NCBI RefSeq assembly: GCF_008831235.1
Contig: NZ_WBKF01000001.1
Location: forward strand, 1,484,529 to 1,548,528
Direction: 5' to 3'
Length of the DNA stretch: 64,000 bases
Source: Pseudoclavibacter sp. CFCC 11306
GTDB lineage: Bacteria; Actinomycetota; Actinomycetes; Actinomycetales; Microbacteriaceae
The notes under the pieces were generated by a model. It was given only the letters and a program-made list of their open reading frames with translations, was not told the DNA's origin and did no database searches. Both the position numbers and the translations under genes were made by a program. This document shows positions 7,792 to 16,258 of the stretch, one piece after another (position 1 is the stretch's first letter; the number at the start of each line of letters is the position of its first letter).

Positions 7792-9440
7792 GCCGTCACC
7801 CGCTCGATCTGCGGAGCCGCTTGCAGCAGCTTCTTGGTGTAGTCGTCCTGAGGGTCGAGCAGCACCTGTTCGGTCGTGCCGTGTTCGACGATGCGCCCCT
7901 GATGCATCACAGCGACGGTGTCGGCGATGTTCCAGGCCAGACCGAGGTCGTGCGTGATCACCAGTGCAGAGAGCCCCAGGCGACGACGCAGCCCCAGCAG
8001 CAGGGCGAGGATCTCGCCGCGAACCGACGCGTCAAGCGAGGCGACCGGCTCGTCTGCGATGAGCATCGACGGATGCAGTGCGAGCGCGCCTGCGATCACG
8101 ACCCGCTGGCGCTGCCCGCCCGAGAGCTCCTGTGGAATCGCTCCCAGATAGCGCGATGCGGGGCGCAGCTCGGCGTTCTCGATGCTCTCGACCACGCGTG
8201 CGTGCTCGTCACCGCCGTAGCCCTGGATGCGCAGCCCCTCGGCCACTGACTCGTAGACGCTGAGCTTGGGGTTCAGCGCCGCCGATGGATCCTGCAGCAC
8301 CAGCTGCACCTGCTGACGAAAGCGCCTCAGCTCTTTCGACCGCGTCGGAATGGGGCTGCCCGAGTAGAGCACCTCGCCGCCGGGATCGACGGGCTGCAGA
8401 CCGAGCAGTGCACGGGCGAGACTCGTCTTGCCCGACCCCGACTGGCCCACCAGTGCGAGAATCTCGCCGCGATGGCAGGCGAGGTTGACATCGTGCACAG
8501 CCGTGTGCGGGCGTTTGCCGGTGCGGTAGGTGATCGACACGTTGCGCGCTTCGAGCAGCACCTCATCGGTCATCTCGTGGTTCAGCCCGTCATCGGGTTT
8601 GTCTTGATGCTGGCGCGTCACCGGATGCATGCGAGATGCGGGGTCGCCGATCGTCGGGAAGGCGTGTGCGAGCTGCTGCGTGTACGGCTCGCTGGGCTCC
8701 GTGCAGATGCGGTGCGACTCGCCCACCTCGACCAGTTCGCCGCCGCGCATCACGGCGATGCGCTCACATGCGGTGGCGAGCACAGAGAGGTCGTGGCTGA
8801 TCATCAGCAGTGAGATGCCACGCTCGGTGACGAGGTGGGCGATCATGTCGAGAATCTGCTTCTGAACGATCACGTCGAGCGCGGTCGTCGGTTCGTCGGC
8901 GATGATGATCTGCGGTTCGCAGGCCAGTGCCATGGCGATCATCACGCGCTGCTTCTGCCCACCCGAGAGTTCGTGCGGGTAGCTGGCGGCCTTGGCCTTG
9001 GCCAGGTCGACCGATTCCAGCAGCTCGTGCAGACGGGCGCGCCGTGCCTCTGCGGTCTTCCATTTGCCCTTGGTGTGCAGTTCGAGAGCCTCGAGAATCT
9101 GCTGCCCCACCGTGCGCACGGGGTTGAGCGAGTGCATGGCCCCCTGGAAGACGATCGAGGCCTCGGCCCAGCGCACGGCTCGCAGCTCGCCGAAGCTCAG
9201 CTCGTCGACTCGCTTGTCGCCGAGCAGCACTTCGCCATCGATGCGTGCGTTCTTGGGCAGCAGCCTGAGCGCGCTCATGGCGAGCGTCGACTTGCCCGAG
9301 CCCGATTCGCCGGCGAGACCGAGGGTGCCGCCTTCCGGAAGAGCGAGCGAGACCCCCTTCACCGCGGCGACGGTGCCTCGGTCGTTGCGACCCGAGGTGC
9401 GATAGGTGATAGAGACGTTGTCGAAGACGAGATCCGGCAT
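7788..9440 (-). CDS. Oligo/dipeptide ABC transporter, fused double ATP-binding protein (DppD-DppF type)
   Basis: A 550-residue protein with two complete ATPase domains. Domain 1 (about 1-260) has Walker A GESGSGKST, signature LSGGQKQR and Walker B IIIADEPTTALD. Domain 2 (about 300-550) has GQSGSGKTS, LSGGQRQR and LIADEPVASLD. It energises peptide uptake through the two permeases encoded just upstream. The start at 9440 (MPDLVFDNV) lies 2 bases after the permease stop; the open frame further upstream only shadows the permease gene. Confidence 0.95.
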   Translation of the reverse strand: MPDLVFDNVSITYRTSGRNDRGTVAAVKGVSLALPEGGTLGLAGESGSGKSTLAMSALRLLPKNARIDGEVLLGDKRVDELSFGELRAVRWAEASIVFQGAMHSLNPVRTVGQQILEALELHTKGKWKTAEARRARLHELLESVDLAKAKAASYPHELSGGQKQRVMIAMALACEPQIIIADEPTTALDVIVQKQILDMIAHLVTERGISLLMISHDLSVLATACERIAVMRGGELVEVGESHRICTEPSEPYTQQLAHAFPTIGDPASRMHPVTRQHQDKPDDGLNHEMTDEVLLEARNVSITYRTGKRPHTAVHDVNLACHRGEILALVGQSGSGKTSLARALLGLQPVDPGGEVLYSGSPIPTRSKELRRFRQQVQLVLQDPSAALNPKLSVYESVAEGLRIQGYGGDEHARVVESIENAELRPASRYLGAIPQELSGGQRQRVVIAGALALHPSMLIADEPVASLDASVRGEILALLLGLRRRLGLSALVITHDLGLAWNIADTVAVMHQGRIVEHGTTEQVLLDPQDDYTKKLLQAAPQIERVTA

Positions 9441-9442
9441 GG

Positions 9443-10369
9443 TCAGCGGCTCCTCAGTGTGGGGTTGACGATCGACTCGACGGCGCGGCCGACCAAGGTG
9501 AAGGCGAGCACGACCAGAAGAATCGCGATGCCGGGAACGAGCACGTACCACCAGTACCCGCTCGTCGCAGCCGAGACGTCCATGGAGTTCTTCAGGATGG
9601 TGCCCCAAGACTGCTGGTTCGGGTCGCCGAGGCCCAAGAACGCCAGCGTCGATTCAGAGATCACAGCAGACCCGACGGTCAGCGTCGTATTGGCCATCAC
9701 CAGCGGCATGACTGCGGGCAGCACGTGCTTGAAGATGACGTGCCAGTGCCCGGCGCCGAGCACGCGCGAGCGCTCGATGTAGGCGCGCGACTCGACCGAC
9801 AGCGTCTGCGCCCGCACCACTCGGGCGGTCGAGGCCCATGAGGTGATGCCGATGGCGATCACGATCGTCAGCACGCCGCGCGACAGCACGGTCGAGAGCA
9901 CGATCGCAAGAATGAGCGACGGCAGAACCAAGAAGAAGTCGACGATGCGCATCAGCAGCCCGCCGGTGAACCCGGTGAAGTGGCCGGCCGCCATACCGAT
10001 CACGGTGCCGATGATCATCGACATCGCCGTGGCGGCGAACGCGACGATCAACGAGACTCGGGCGCCCCACAGCATCCGCACCCAGATCTCACGGCCCTGA
10101 TGGTCGGTGCCGAGAGGATGCGCCAGTGACGGCGGTGCGAAGCGCGGCTGATCCATGAGCTGCGTGACGTCGAGCATGCGCGCGGGAGCGATCACGGGAG
10201 CGAGAATGGCCAGCAGCACGATGACGACCAGGAAGATCAGACCGACCATGCCTGAACGGCTGTGGCTGAACAGTCGGAACGAGTCGCCGATGGCCTGAGT
10301 GCGACGACGCCAGGCCAGCCGTCTGGGTGATGTGGTGGATGTCATGGTGGTTTCGGTCGTGGTGGTCAT
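9443..10369 (-). CDS. Dipeptide-type ABC transporter permease (DppC-like)
   Basis: A 308-residue inner-membrane permease with the N-terminal OppC helix, the GTDHQGREIWVRMLWGARVS motif and the EAA-type loop near SRVLGAGHWHVIFKHVLP. About six membrane segments are visible. The start ATG overlaps the dppB-like stop (ATGA). The N-terminus carries a Thr-rich stretch (MTTTTETTMTSTTS) from short DNA repeats. Confidence 0.95.
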   Translation of the reverse strand: MTTTTETTMTSTTSPRRLAWRRRTQAIGDSFRLFSHSRSGMVGLIFLVVIVLLAILAPVIAPARMLDVTQLMDQPRFAPPSLAHPLGTDHQGREIWVRMLWGARVSLIVAFAATAMSMIIGTVIGMAAGHFTGFTGGLLMRIVDFFLVLPSLILAIVLSTVLSRGVLTIVIAIGITSWASTARVVRAQTLSVESRAYIERSRVLGAGHWHVIFKHVLPAVMPLVMANTTLTVGSAVISESTLAFLGLGDPNQQSWGTILKNSMDVSAATSGYWWYVLVPGIAILLVVLAFTLVGRAVESIVNPTLRSR

Positions 10370-11409
10370 GCCCGCCTCACTCTCGGGTCGAGCTGCCGGT
10401 AGATGAGGTCGGCGATCAGGTTCATCAGGATGATGATCGCGGAGAAGACGACGAAGGTGCCCTGCAGCAGCGGCAGGTCAGGACCGCTGATCGCCTCATA
10501 GGTGAGTTTGCCGAGACCTGGCCATGAGAACACCGTCTCGACGGTGACGGCGCCGGCGATCAGACCGCCGAGATGCATGAAGACCAGAGTCACCGTCGGC
10601 AGCAGCGCGTTCGGCACTGCGTGACGGCGACGAACGAGATCTTCGCGCAGGCCTTTGGCCCGTGCGGTCGTGAGGTAGTCGGCCGACATCTCTTCGAGCA
10701 GCGATGCGCGCATCACCATGACGTACTGGGCGTAGATGACCGCGACCATGGTGATCACGGGAAGAATCATGTGGCTGATCACGTCGAGCACCAGCCCGAA
10801 GCCGCTCGAGGGTGCGTTGGGCGAGACCATGCCGCCGGTCGGGAACCAGTGCAGCGTGCCCCCGAAGACCATCAGCAGAATCAGACCGAGCCAGAAGGTC
10901 GGCACCGACCAGAACACCAGCGACGTGCCGGTCGTGATCTTGTCGAACAGACCGCCGGCCTGCCAGGCCGCCTTCTGCCCGAGCCAAAGGCCGAGTGCGA
11001 TCGCGATGACCGCAGAGGTCGCCGTGAGCAGCAGCGTCGGGCCGAGGTACTGCACGATCAGCGATGACACCGACTGGTGGTACACATAGCTCTCGCCGAA
11101 GTTGCCCGAGAACACGTTGACGAGATAGTCCCAGAACTGTGCGAGCAGCGGCTTGTCCAGGCCGTACTCCTGCCGCAGCTGGGCGATCTGCTCGGCGCTC
11201 ATCTGCTTCTCACGCGCCATGGCACGCACCGGGTCGCCGGGCAGGATCTTGAACGCGAAGAATCCGAGCACGATGACCATGGCGAGGCTGATGAGCGCCC
11301 CGCCGACCTTGTTCAGCAGATACCGCAGACCTGAGCCGCCGCCAGCGACGCTCTCTTCGTCTGCCTCGTTCTGCAGCACCGCCCCGACGGGCGCCACGAC
11401 ATCAGGCAT
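10366..11409 (-). CDS. Dipeptide-type ABC transporter permease (DppB-like)
   Basis: A 347-residue permease with the DppB signatures GLDKPLLAQFWDYL and RARLLEE-like MRASLLEEMSADYLTTARAKG, followed by HAVPNALLPTVT. A clear AAGGAG precedes the ATG at 11409 (MPDVVAPVG). The first 35 residues are an extra hydrophilic N-terminus. It follows the binding-protein gene after a 119-base spacer with two hairpins. Confidence 0.95.
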   Translation of the reverse strand: MPDVVAPVGAVLQNEADEESVAGGGSGLRYLLNKVGGALISLAMVIVLGFFAFKILPGDPVRAMAREKQMSAEQIAQLRQEYGLDKPLLAQFWDYLVNVFSGNFGESYVYHQSVSSLIVQYLGPTLLLTATSAVIAIALGLWLGQKAAWQAGGLFDKITTGTSLVFWSVPTFWLGLILLMVFGGTLHWFPTGGMVSPNAPSSGFGLVLDVISHMILPVITMVAVIYAQYVMVMRASLLEEMSADYLTTARAKGLREDLVRRRHAVPNALLPTVTLVFMHLGGLIAGAVTVETVFSWPGLGKLTYEAISGPDLPLLQGTFVVFSAIIILMNLIADLIYRQLDPRVRRA

Positions 11410-11443
11410 GTCGACTCCTTGAAATCTCGACTGTTGCAGTTGT

Positions 11444-11511
11444 GTCTGCCGACCGTCGCGAGACGGCCGGCAGACGAAGCGGGGTGCGCCCGACCTCTGC
11501 GAGCGCACCCC
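11444..11511 (-). promoter_or_regulatory. Two tandem hairpins between binding-protein and permease genes
   Basis: Hairpin 1 has arms 11481-11489 and 11503-11511 (GGGGTGCGC/GCGCACCCC). Hairpin 2 has arms 11444-11457 and 11462-11475 (14 bp, one mismatch). Such structures behind a solute-binding-protein gene usually give partial termination or protect the 3' end of the message, so the binding protein is made in excess. There is no T-run. The 14-mer at 11432-11445 partly overlaps hairpin 2 and recurs at 29525-29538. Confidence 0.6.
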
Positions 11512-11528
11512 TATGAAGCATTCTCGAC

Positions 11529-13376
11529 CTATTCGACGTCGTCAGCGCGCTTCTTGCGACGAGCGAAGAAGATGACGCCGCCGATGATCACCACGACGAG
11601 CACTCCTGCGCCCACCCACAGACCGACTGCGGTGCCTGACCCGCTGCCAGCCTCTGACGCCGGCTCGACGTTGATGTAGCTCCAGTAGCCTGCCTGACCG
11701 GCGATCATGCCGTTCGAGGCGGGCTGCGTGCCGAATCCGGTGAACCGATCCGAACGGTAGGCCTCAAGCGCCTTGCCGTACCACAGCGCGACCTGAGCGG
11801 TGTCGTCGTAGTTCAGACGCAGCATGTCGCGAACGATCTCGGTGCGCTTGTCATGATCCTGCTCTGAGCGCTGCTGTGCGTACAGCTTGTCGAACTCAGG
11901 GTTGCAGTAGCCGTCCTGCGTGGTGCCGTTGTTTCCTTCGGCGTCGGGCAGGTTCTCACACGTGTTGATGCCGAGCTGGTAGTCGGGGTCGGGGTTCACG
12001 CTCCAGCCGCTGAAGTACATGTCGTAGTCGCCCTTGGCTGCGCGATCGCTGATCGTGTCGGAGTCAGACGACTGCACGTCGACGGCGATGCCGATCGACT
12101 GCATCCACGGCTTGAAGTACTCGGCGATCGACTGCTCGGTCGGTTCGTCGGCGTCGACGAGCAGTCGCAGCGACAGCTTCTGCCCGTTCTTCTCGCGGAT
12201 GCCGTCGGCGCCGGCCTTCCAGCCGTCGTTTTCGAGCAGCTGCTTGGCGGCGTCCGGATCGAAGCTCTTGATCACTGAGTCGTCATCCGGCAGGTGCCAC
12301 TGGTCGAAGGCCGAGGGGATGAAGCTGGTCGCCACAGTGCCCTGACCGTCGAGCACCTGCTTGAGCAGCGCCTCGGAGTCGGTGCCCTGTCGAATGGCCT
12401 GTCGCACGGCCTTGTCCTGCAGTGCCGGCGATCCGGTGCCGTAGGCCTCGCCCTCGGGCGTCTTGAGCCCGGAGTTGATGCTGATCGAGGTGTACCTGCG
12501 GCCCTCGCCCGAATGGGTGGTGACGCCGTCGGCGCCGTTGAGCGCGTTGAACTGCGTCGGGCTCAGCCCGGTCACGAAGTCGATATCACCTGAGCGCAGC
12601 GCTTGCACCTGTGCGTCTGAGTTCGTGTAGTAGACGTACTGGATGCCGTCGATCTTGGGACGACCCTGCCAGAAGTTGTCATTGGCCTTGAGCGTGATCG
12701 ACTGGTTGGCCGAATAGCTCGAGAGCAGGAACGGCCCTGACCCCACGACATCGGTGTCGTTGGCGTAGTCGCCCTTGTCGGCGATGCCCTCCCAGACGTG
12801 CTTCGGCACCACCGGAATCTCGAGGCCGGGGTTCGGCGCCTGGGGGGTCTTGAGGTTGATGACCAGAGTCTGGTCGTCGGGGGCCTCGACGCTCTCGAAA
12901 TTCGAGACCAGGTTGCCGTTGGCCGTGCCGAGCTTTGAGTCGTTCATCATCTGCTCGTAGGTGAACTTCGGGTCTGCCGAGGTGATCGGCTGGCCGTCAG
13001 ACCATTTCAGGTCGGACTGCATCTTGTAGACCCAGCGCTTGCCGTCCTCTTCGACCGTCCATGAGTCGGCCAGGCCCTTGGTCGGAGATCCGTCCTGCTG
13101 ATCGTTCTGCACGAGGTTCTCATAGACGTTGCGCAGAATCTGCGTCGGCGTGAGATAGATCGAGGTGAACGGGTTGAAGCTGTCGACGTGGCCCGACGTG
13201 GCGATGCGCAGCACCTGTTCGCTGCCCTCGCCCTCTGCCTGCGTCGTCACAGACGACTGCGCCGGCTCGGCGAATGCAGCAGCGCCGATGCCGAAGGCAG
13301 AGCCCATCACCAATGCCGCGGTCGTGAACGTGGCGGCCAGCGGTCGCACCCGCCGAGAGATTTTTCCAGATCGCAT
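11529..13376 (-). CDS. Family 5 peptide-binding protein with C-terminal membrane anchor
   Basis: A 615-residue extracellular solute-binding protein of the DppA/OppA class. It has a Sec signal peptide (cleavage near AAAFA-EPAQ), the SBP_bac_5 body (VLRIATSGHVDSFNPFTSIY, WSDGQPITSADPKFTYEQMM, NDNFWQGRPKIDGIQYVYY) and then a C-terminal transmembrane helix (about 580-602) ending in RRKKRADDVE. Most Gram-positive relatives are lipoproteins; here no lipobox Cys is present and the helix replaces the lipid anchor. First gene of the peptide operon; two palindromes lie in its upstream region. Confidence 0.93.
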   Translation of the reverse strand: MRSGKISRRVRPLAATFTTAALVMGSAFGIGAAAFAEPAQSSVTTQAEGEGSEQVLRIATSGHVDSFNPFTSIYLTPTQILRNVYENLVQNDQQDGSPTKGLADSWTVEEDGKRWVYKMQSDLKWSDGQPITSADPKFTYEQMMNDSKLGTANGNLVSNFESVEAPDDQTLVINLKTPQAPNPGLEIPVVPKHVWEGIADKGDYANDTDVVGSGPFLLSSYSANQSITLKANDNFWQGRPKIDGIQYVYYTNSDAQVQALRSGDIDFVTGLSPTQFNALNGADGVTTHSGEGRRYTSISINSGLKTPEGEAYGTGSPALQDKAVRQAIRQGTDSEALLKQVLDGQGTVATSFIPSAFDQWHLPDDDSVIKSFDPDAAKQLLENDGWKAGADGIREKNGQKLSLRLLVDADEPTEQSIAEYFKPWMQSIGIAVDVQSSDSDTISDRAAKGDYDMYFSGWSVNPDPDYQLGINTCENLPDAEGNNGTTQDGYCNPEFDKLYAQQRSEQDHDKRTEIVRDMLRLNYDDTAQVALWYGKALEAYRSDRFTGFGTQPASNGMIAGQAGYWSYINVEPASEAGSGSGTAVGLWVGAGVLVVVIIGGVIFFARRKKRADDVE

Positions 13377-13402
13377 AGTAGCTGTTCCTTTGTTCAGAGA
13401 TC

Positions 13403-13423
13403 GATGATCATGACGGGATCATC
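13403..13423. promoter_or_regulatory. Palindrome in the 5' region of the binding-protein gene
   Basis: Inverted repeat GATGATC-N7-GATCATC, 27 bases upstream of the binding-protein start. Position and size suit an operator; no regulator can be assigned. Confidence 0.35.
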
Positions 13424-13539
13424 AGCTCGCTAACATGATGCAAGCCGATGGCCCGACACACGTCAAACCGAAACAGGGCTTTCGTTGATCTTTTTACGTA
13501 TCGGAAACAATGTTGTGACTTAGCAGAATCGCTCGTTGA

Positions 13540-13561
13540 ATTCATGCGCCCTTGCATGAAT
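13540..13561. promoter_or_regulatory. Candidate operator ATTCATGC-N6-GCATGAAT
   Basis: A perfect 8-bp inverted repeat with a 6-base spacer, in the middle of the divergent region between the peptide operon and the C39-like gene. It is AT-rich for this genome and spaced like a one-turn dimeric-regulator site. The operon-encoded Lrp protein is one candidate binder (inference). Confidence 0.45.
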
Positions 13562-13647
13562 CATGGATCTTTTCCAGCGCCATCGCTTCCCACTGCATCA
13601 GTTTAGTCGGGTGACCGGGCATATGCCGAACGATGACGCAACGTATA

Positions 13648-13653
13648 TATGAT
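13648..13653 (+). promoter_or_regulatory. -10 box of a leaderless C39-peptidase transcript
   Basis: TATGAT lies 7 bases before the ATG at 13661, the spacing expected when transcription starts at the start codon itself. No Shine-Dalgarno sequence is present near any of the three nearby ATGs, which favours 13661 as the start. Confidence 0.5.
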
Positions 13654-13660
13654 GCGTATC

Positions 13661-14845
13661 ATGCCAGAACTCCCTCACGCCCCTCATAGTCTTCTGCGCC
13701 GGATGACCGGCCCTCTCGCCATCGAGGGCCAGTGGATCTCTCCGTGGGCGGCATTCGACTTCGGAGCCACCGAGATCGTGCCGTCGTGGAATCTCTCGGC
13801 CCCGCCCGAGGCGACGGTCGTCGTCTCGCTGGAGGCTCGTCTCGACGACGGCACCACCACCGGCTGGCTGCCGACAGCCCGCTGGAACGACCTGCCTGCC
13901 GACATCACCACGCCGTCGGCGACGACGCGTTCCAGCGAATCCTCCGTCGCCTCCGCGCCGACGACTTCGCAGGGCGCGTCTCTGCAGGTCGACACGCTGA
14001 CGGCCGTCGCCCCCAGACGACTGACCGCCGCACGACTCAAGATAGAGATCGATGCGCCGCCAGCCGGAGAGACGCCCGCCCAAGTGGTGTTGCATCTTGC
14101 CACACTCTCCGGCTTCGCTCCCGGCAAGTGCCAGCATCGCGAAGAGATCCAGAATCACGAGCAGGGCCAGAATCACGCACAGGCCCAGAATCACGGGCAG
14201 AGCGCGAACGAGCAGGGTGCGGACGCCTCTCGGAAGCCCCCGACAGCACCGCTCGCCGTGCCGGTGCGATCACAGATGCTGCACGCCGACACCCACCGAG
14301 CGGTCGGCGGCGGCGGCGAATCGTGGTGCTCGCCGACCTCGATGGTGATGCTGCAGGAGTTCTGGCGCGGTCGTCCCCTCGACGCCGAGACGGAAGAGCA
14401 CCCGGTGCCGTGGACGGCGCTGCGCACCTACGATGCCGCATACTCACGCGCCGGAAACTGGTCGTTCAACGTCGCCCATGTCGGCCGCCGCGAAGCCGAC
14501 GGTCAGGGCCTCGAGGCTCTCGTGACTCGGCTGCACAGTCTGGCCGAGGCGCAGACGCTGACCGACGGCGGCATTCCGCTGGCGGCCTCAGTGTCGTTCA
14601 CCAGCGACGAGCTGCCAGAGGCCGGCTACGAGACCGACGGGCACCTGCTCGTCATCGCGGGTTTCACAGCGAGCGGCGACGTGGTCGTGAACGACCCGGC
14701 CGCACCGGACGACTCCGGCGTGAGACGCACATACCCTCGCGGAGTCTTCGACCTGGCATGGCGGCGCAGCAACCGAACCGTCTATCTCGTGCACCCGACG
14801 GACGTGCCGCTTCCGCCTTCGCCCGCCCACGAGCCGGCCTGGTAA
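13661..14845 (+). CDS. C39-like cysteine peptidase family protein with Gln/Asn/His repeat linker
   Basis: A 394-residue protein. Residues about 15-150 resemble an accessory beta-sandwich domain; residues 165-180 are a repeat tract (NHEQGQNHAQAQNHGQ) encoded by tandem copies of CAGAATCACG; residues about 200-385 are a peptidase_C39_2-type papain-fold domain with WCSPTS (Cys223), GHLLVIAGF (His) and VNDPAA (Asp). No signal peptide is seen. In-frame ATGs at 13649 and 13652 are alternatives. It is divergent from the peptide operon and nearly touches the convergent M20 gene, so it is probably part of the same peptide-breakdown programme. Confidence 0.8.
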   Translation: MPELPHAPHSLLRRMTGPLAIEGQWISPWAAFDFGATEIVPSWNLSAPPEATVVVSLEARLDDGTTTGWLPTARWNDLPADITTPSATTRSSESSVASAPTTSQGASLQVDTLTAVAPRRLTAARLKIEIDAPPAGETPAQVVLHLATLSGFAPGKCQHREEIQNHEQGQNHAQAQNHGQSANEQGADASRKPPTAPLAVPVRSQMLHADTHRAVGGGGESWCSPTSMVMLQEFWRGRPLDAETEEHPVPWTALRTYDAAYSRAGNWSFNVAHVGRREADGQGLEALVTRLHSLAEAQTLTDGGIPLAASVSFTSDELPEAGYETDGHLLVIAGFTASGDVVVNDPAAPDDSGVRRTYPRGVFDLAWRRSNRTVYLVHPTDVPLPPSPAHEPAW

Positions 14846-14854
14846 CAGGGCGGC

Positions 14855-16087
14855 TCACTCCGACAGCAGCACCGCCAGCATTTCGATGCGCTGGTACAGC
14901 GTCGGCAGCACGATGTGTTCGCTCACCGCATGCGCTCCGCCGCCCAGCGGGCCGAATCCGTCCACGGTCGGCACGCCAAGCGACCCGACCAGATTCGTGT
15001 CACCGGCGCCGGCGGCCGGTCGGCCTGAGATCTCGACCCCCATCGCCGCACCGGCCCGCGCGACCCGATCGCAGAGCGCCGCGTCGGCATCCCCCGCCAG
15101 CCAGGCCGGGCGGTGGCTGAGCACCTCGACGTCGACCACTGCTCCCTCGCGAACCGGAGTCAGATGCTGCAGGGCGTCGAGCACGGTGCGCTCCGACTCG
15201 CCGTCGATGAAGCGCAGCCCCAGCTCGGCCTCGGCATGCGCCGCCACCACGTTGGCACGGGTACCGCCGCTGACAGTGCCCGAGTTGCACAGCACCTCGG
15301 TGTGCTCGCTCGCTGCCGCCACGATGCCGCGCACCCGCACGAGCTGGTCGACCAGCTCGTCGATCGCGCTGATGCCCTTCTTCGGGTCGAGCGCGGCGTG
15401 GGCGGCACGCCCGGTGACCGCGATGCGCACTCGCGTGCTGCCGCGACGACCCACTTTCAGCGCTCCGTCAGGGTGCGGCGACTCGAACCCGATCGCTCCG
15501 GCGACGCCCTGCAGCGCACGCCGCATCAGCTGCTGTGAGGTCGGCGACCCGACCTCTTCGTCGGCCACGATGATGATGCGCACGGGGCGATGCTCACGAT
15601 CACGCAGCACCTCAAGCGCCGTGAGCATGCAGATCACGCCGCTCTTCATGTCGTAGACACCCGGCCCCCGAACGACGTCGCCGTCGACGACCCAGGGCAC
15701 GTCGCCCTGCAGCGTGCCGAACGGCCAGACCGTGTCGGAGTGGCCGATCAGCAGCAGCGGCCGCAGATCGGCCTCGCTCGGCGCGCCCGAAACGGCAGAT
15801 GCTGCGGCGACGGGGGCAACGGGGGCGGATTCAGCGGCCTGCGCGTCGAACCGGCCGGTGCCCGGCACCTCGATCAGCAGGTGCACGCCGGCTTCGGTCT
15901 CGATGCGCTCGACCGTGCCGCCGACCGCCTCGAACCATGCGCCGAGCAGATCGGTGATCTGCCGCGACGCTTCGAGGGCGAACGAGGGAGTCTCAAGCAT
16001 GACCAGCTCGCGCAGCCGTTCGAACACCCGCTCTCGGCCATTCTGCACTCGCTCGTGGATCTCACTGCTCGTCGTCACCGCGTTCAT
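14855..16087 (-). CDS. M20-family carboxypeptidase (glutamate carboxypeptidase/CPG2-like), candidate N-acyl-amino acid hydrolase
   Basis: A 410-residue zinc metallopeptidase: LLLIGHSDTVWP (metal His and catalytic Asp), GPGVYDMKSG (metal Asp), VADEEVGS (general-base Glu) and the dimerisation-domain motif TGRAAHAALDPKKGISAIDE. Such enzymes remove a terminal acidic residue or hydrolyse N-acyl amino acids. The start at 16087 follows AGAGGAAG; the open frame continues upstream without support. An Ala/Pro-rich insert lies at about residues 105-125. Divergent from a GNAT-SIS-racemase operon, it fits as the N-succinyl-L-amino acid hydrolase of a D-to-L conversion route. Confidence 0.88.
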   Translation of the reverse strand: MNAVTTSSEIHERVQNGRERVFERLRELVMLETPSFALEASRQITDLLGAWFEAVGGTVERIETEAGVHLLIEVPGTGRFDAQAAESAPVAPVAAASAVSGAPSEADLRPLLLIGHSDTVWPFGTLQGDVPWVVDGDVVRGPGVYDMKSGVICMLTALEVLRDREHRPVRIIIVADEEVGSPTSQQLMRRALQGVAGAIGFESPHPDGALKVGRRGSTRVRIAVTGRAAHAALDPKKGISAIDELVDQLVRVRGIVAAASEHTEVLCNSGTVSGGTRANVVAAHAEAELGLRFIDGESERTVLDALQHLTPVREGAVVDVEVLSHRPAWLAGDADAALCDRVARAGAAMGVEISGRPAAGAGDTNLVGSLGVPTVDGFGPLGGGAHAVSEHIVLPTLYQRIEMLAVLLSE

Positions 16088-16244
16088 CGTCGCTTCCTCT
16101 GGTCTCTCGTTCTGCTGCCTGCCGAGGCAGTCTGTCATCTCGCCTTTATTACCGACGATGTGACACATAAACCGAGGATACCTTTCCTGAAGAAATGCGG
16201 GAGTCACCGTATATCTTGCTAACAAACCTGAAACATAGGATACG

Positions 16245-16250
16245 TATACT
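16245..16250 (+). promoter_or_regulatory. -10 box for the GNAT-racemase operon
   Basis: TATACT ends 8 bases before the GTG start at 16259 within the AT-rich element GGATACGTATAC, and no ribosome-binding site is seen. A near-leaderless transcript is likely. The palindromic ACGTAT/ATACGT core recurs near 13496 and 13641, in the other divergent promoter region of this cluster. Confidence 0.4.
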
Positions 16251-16258
16251 CGTCTTCT

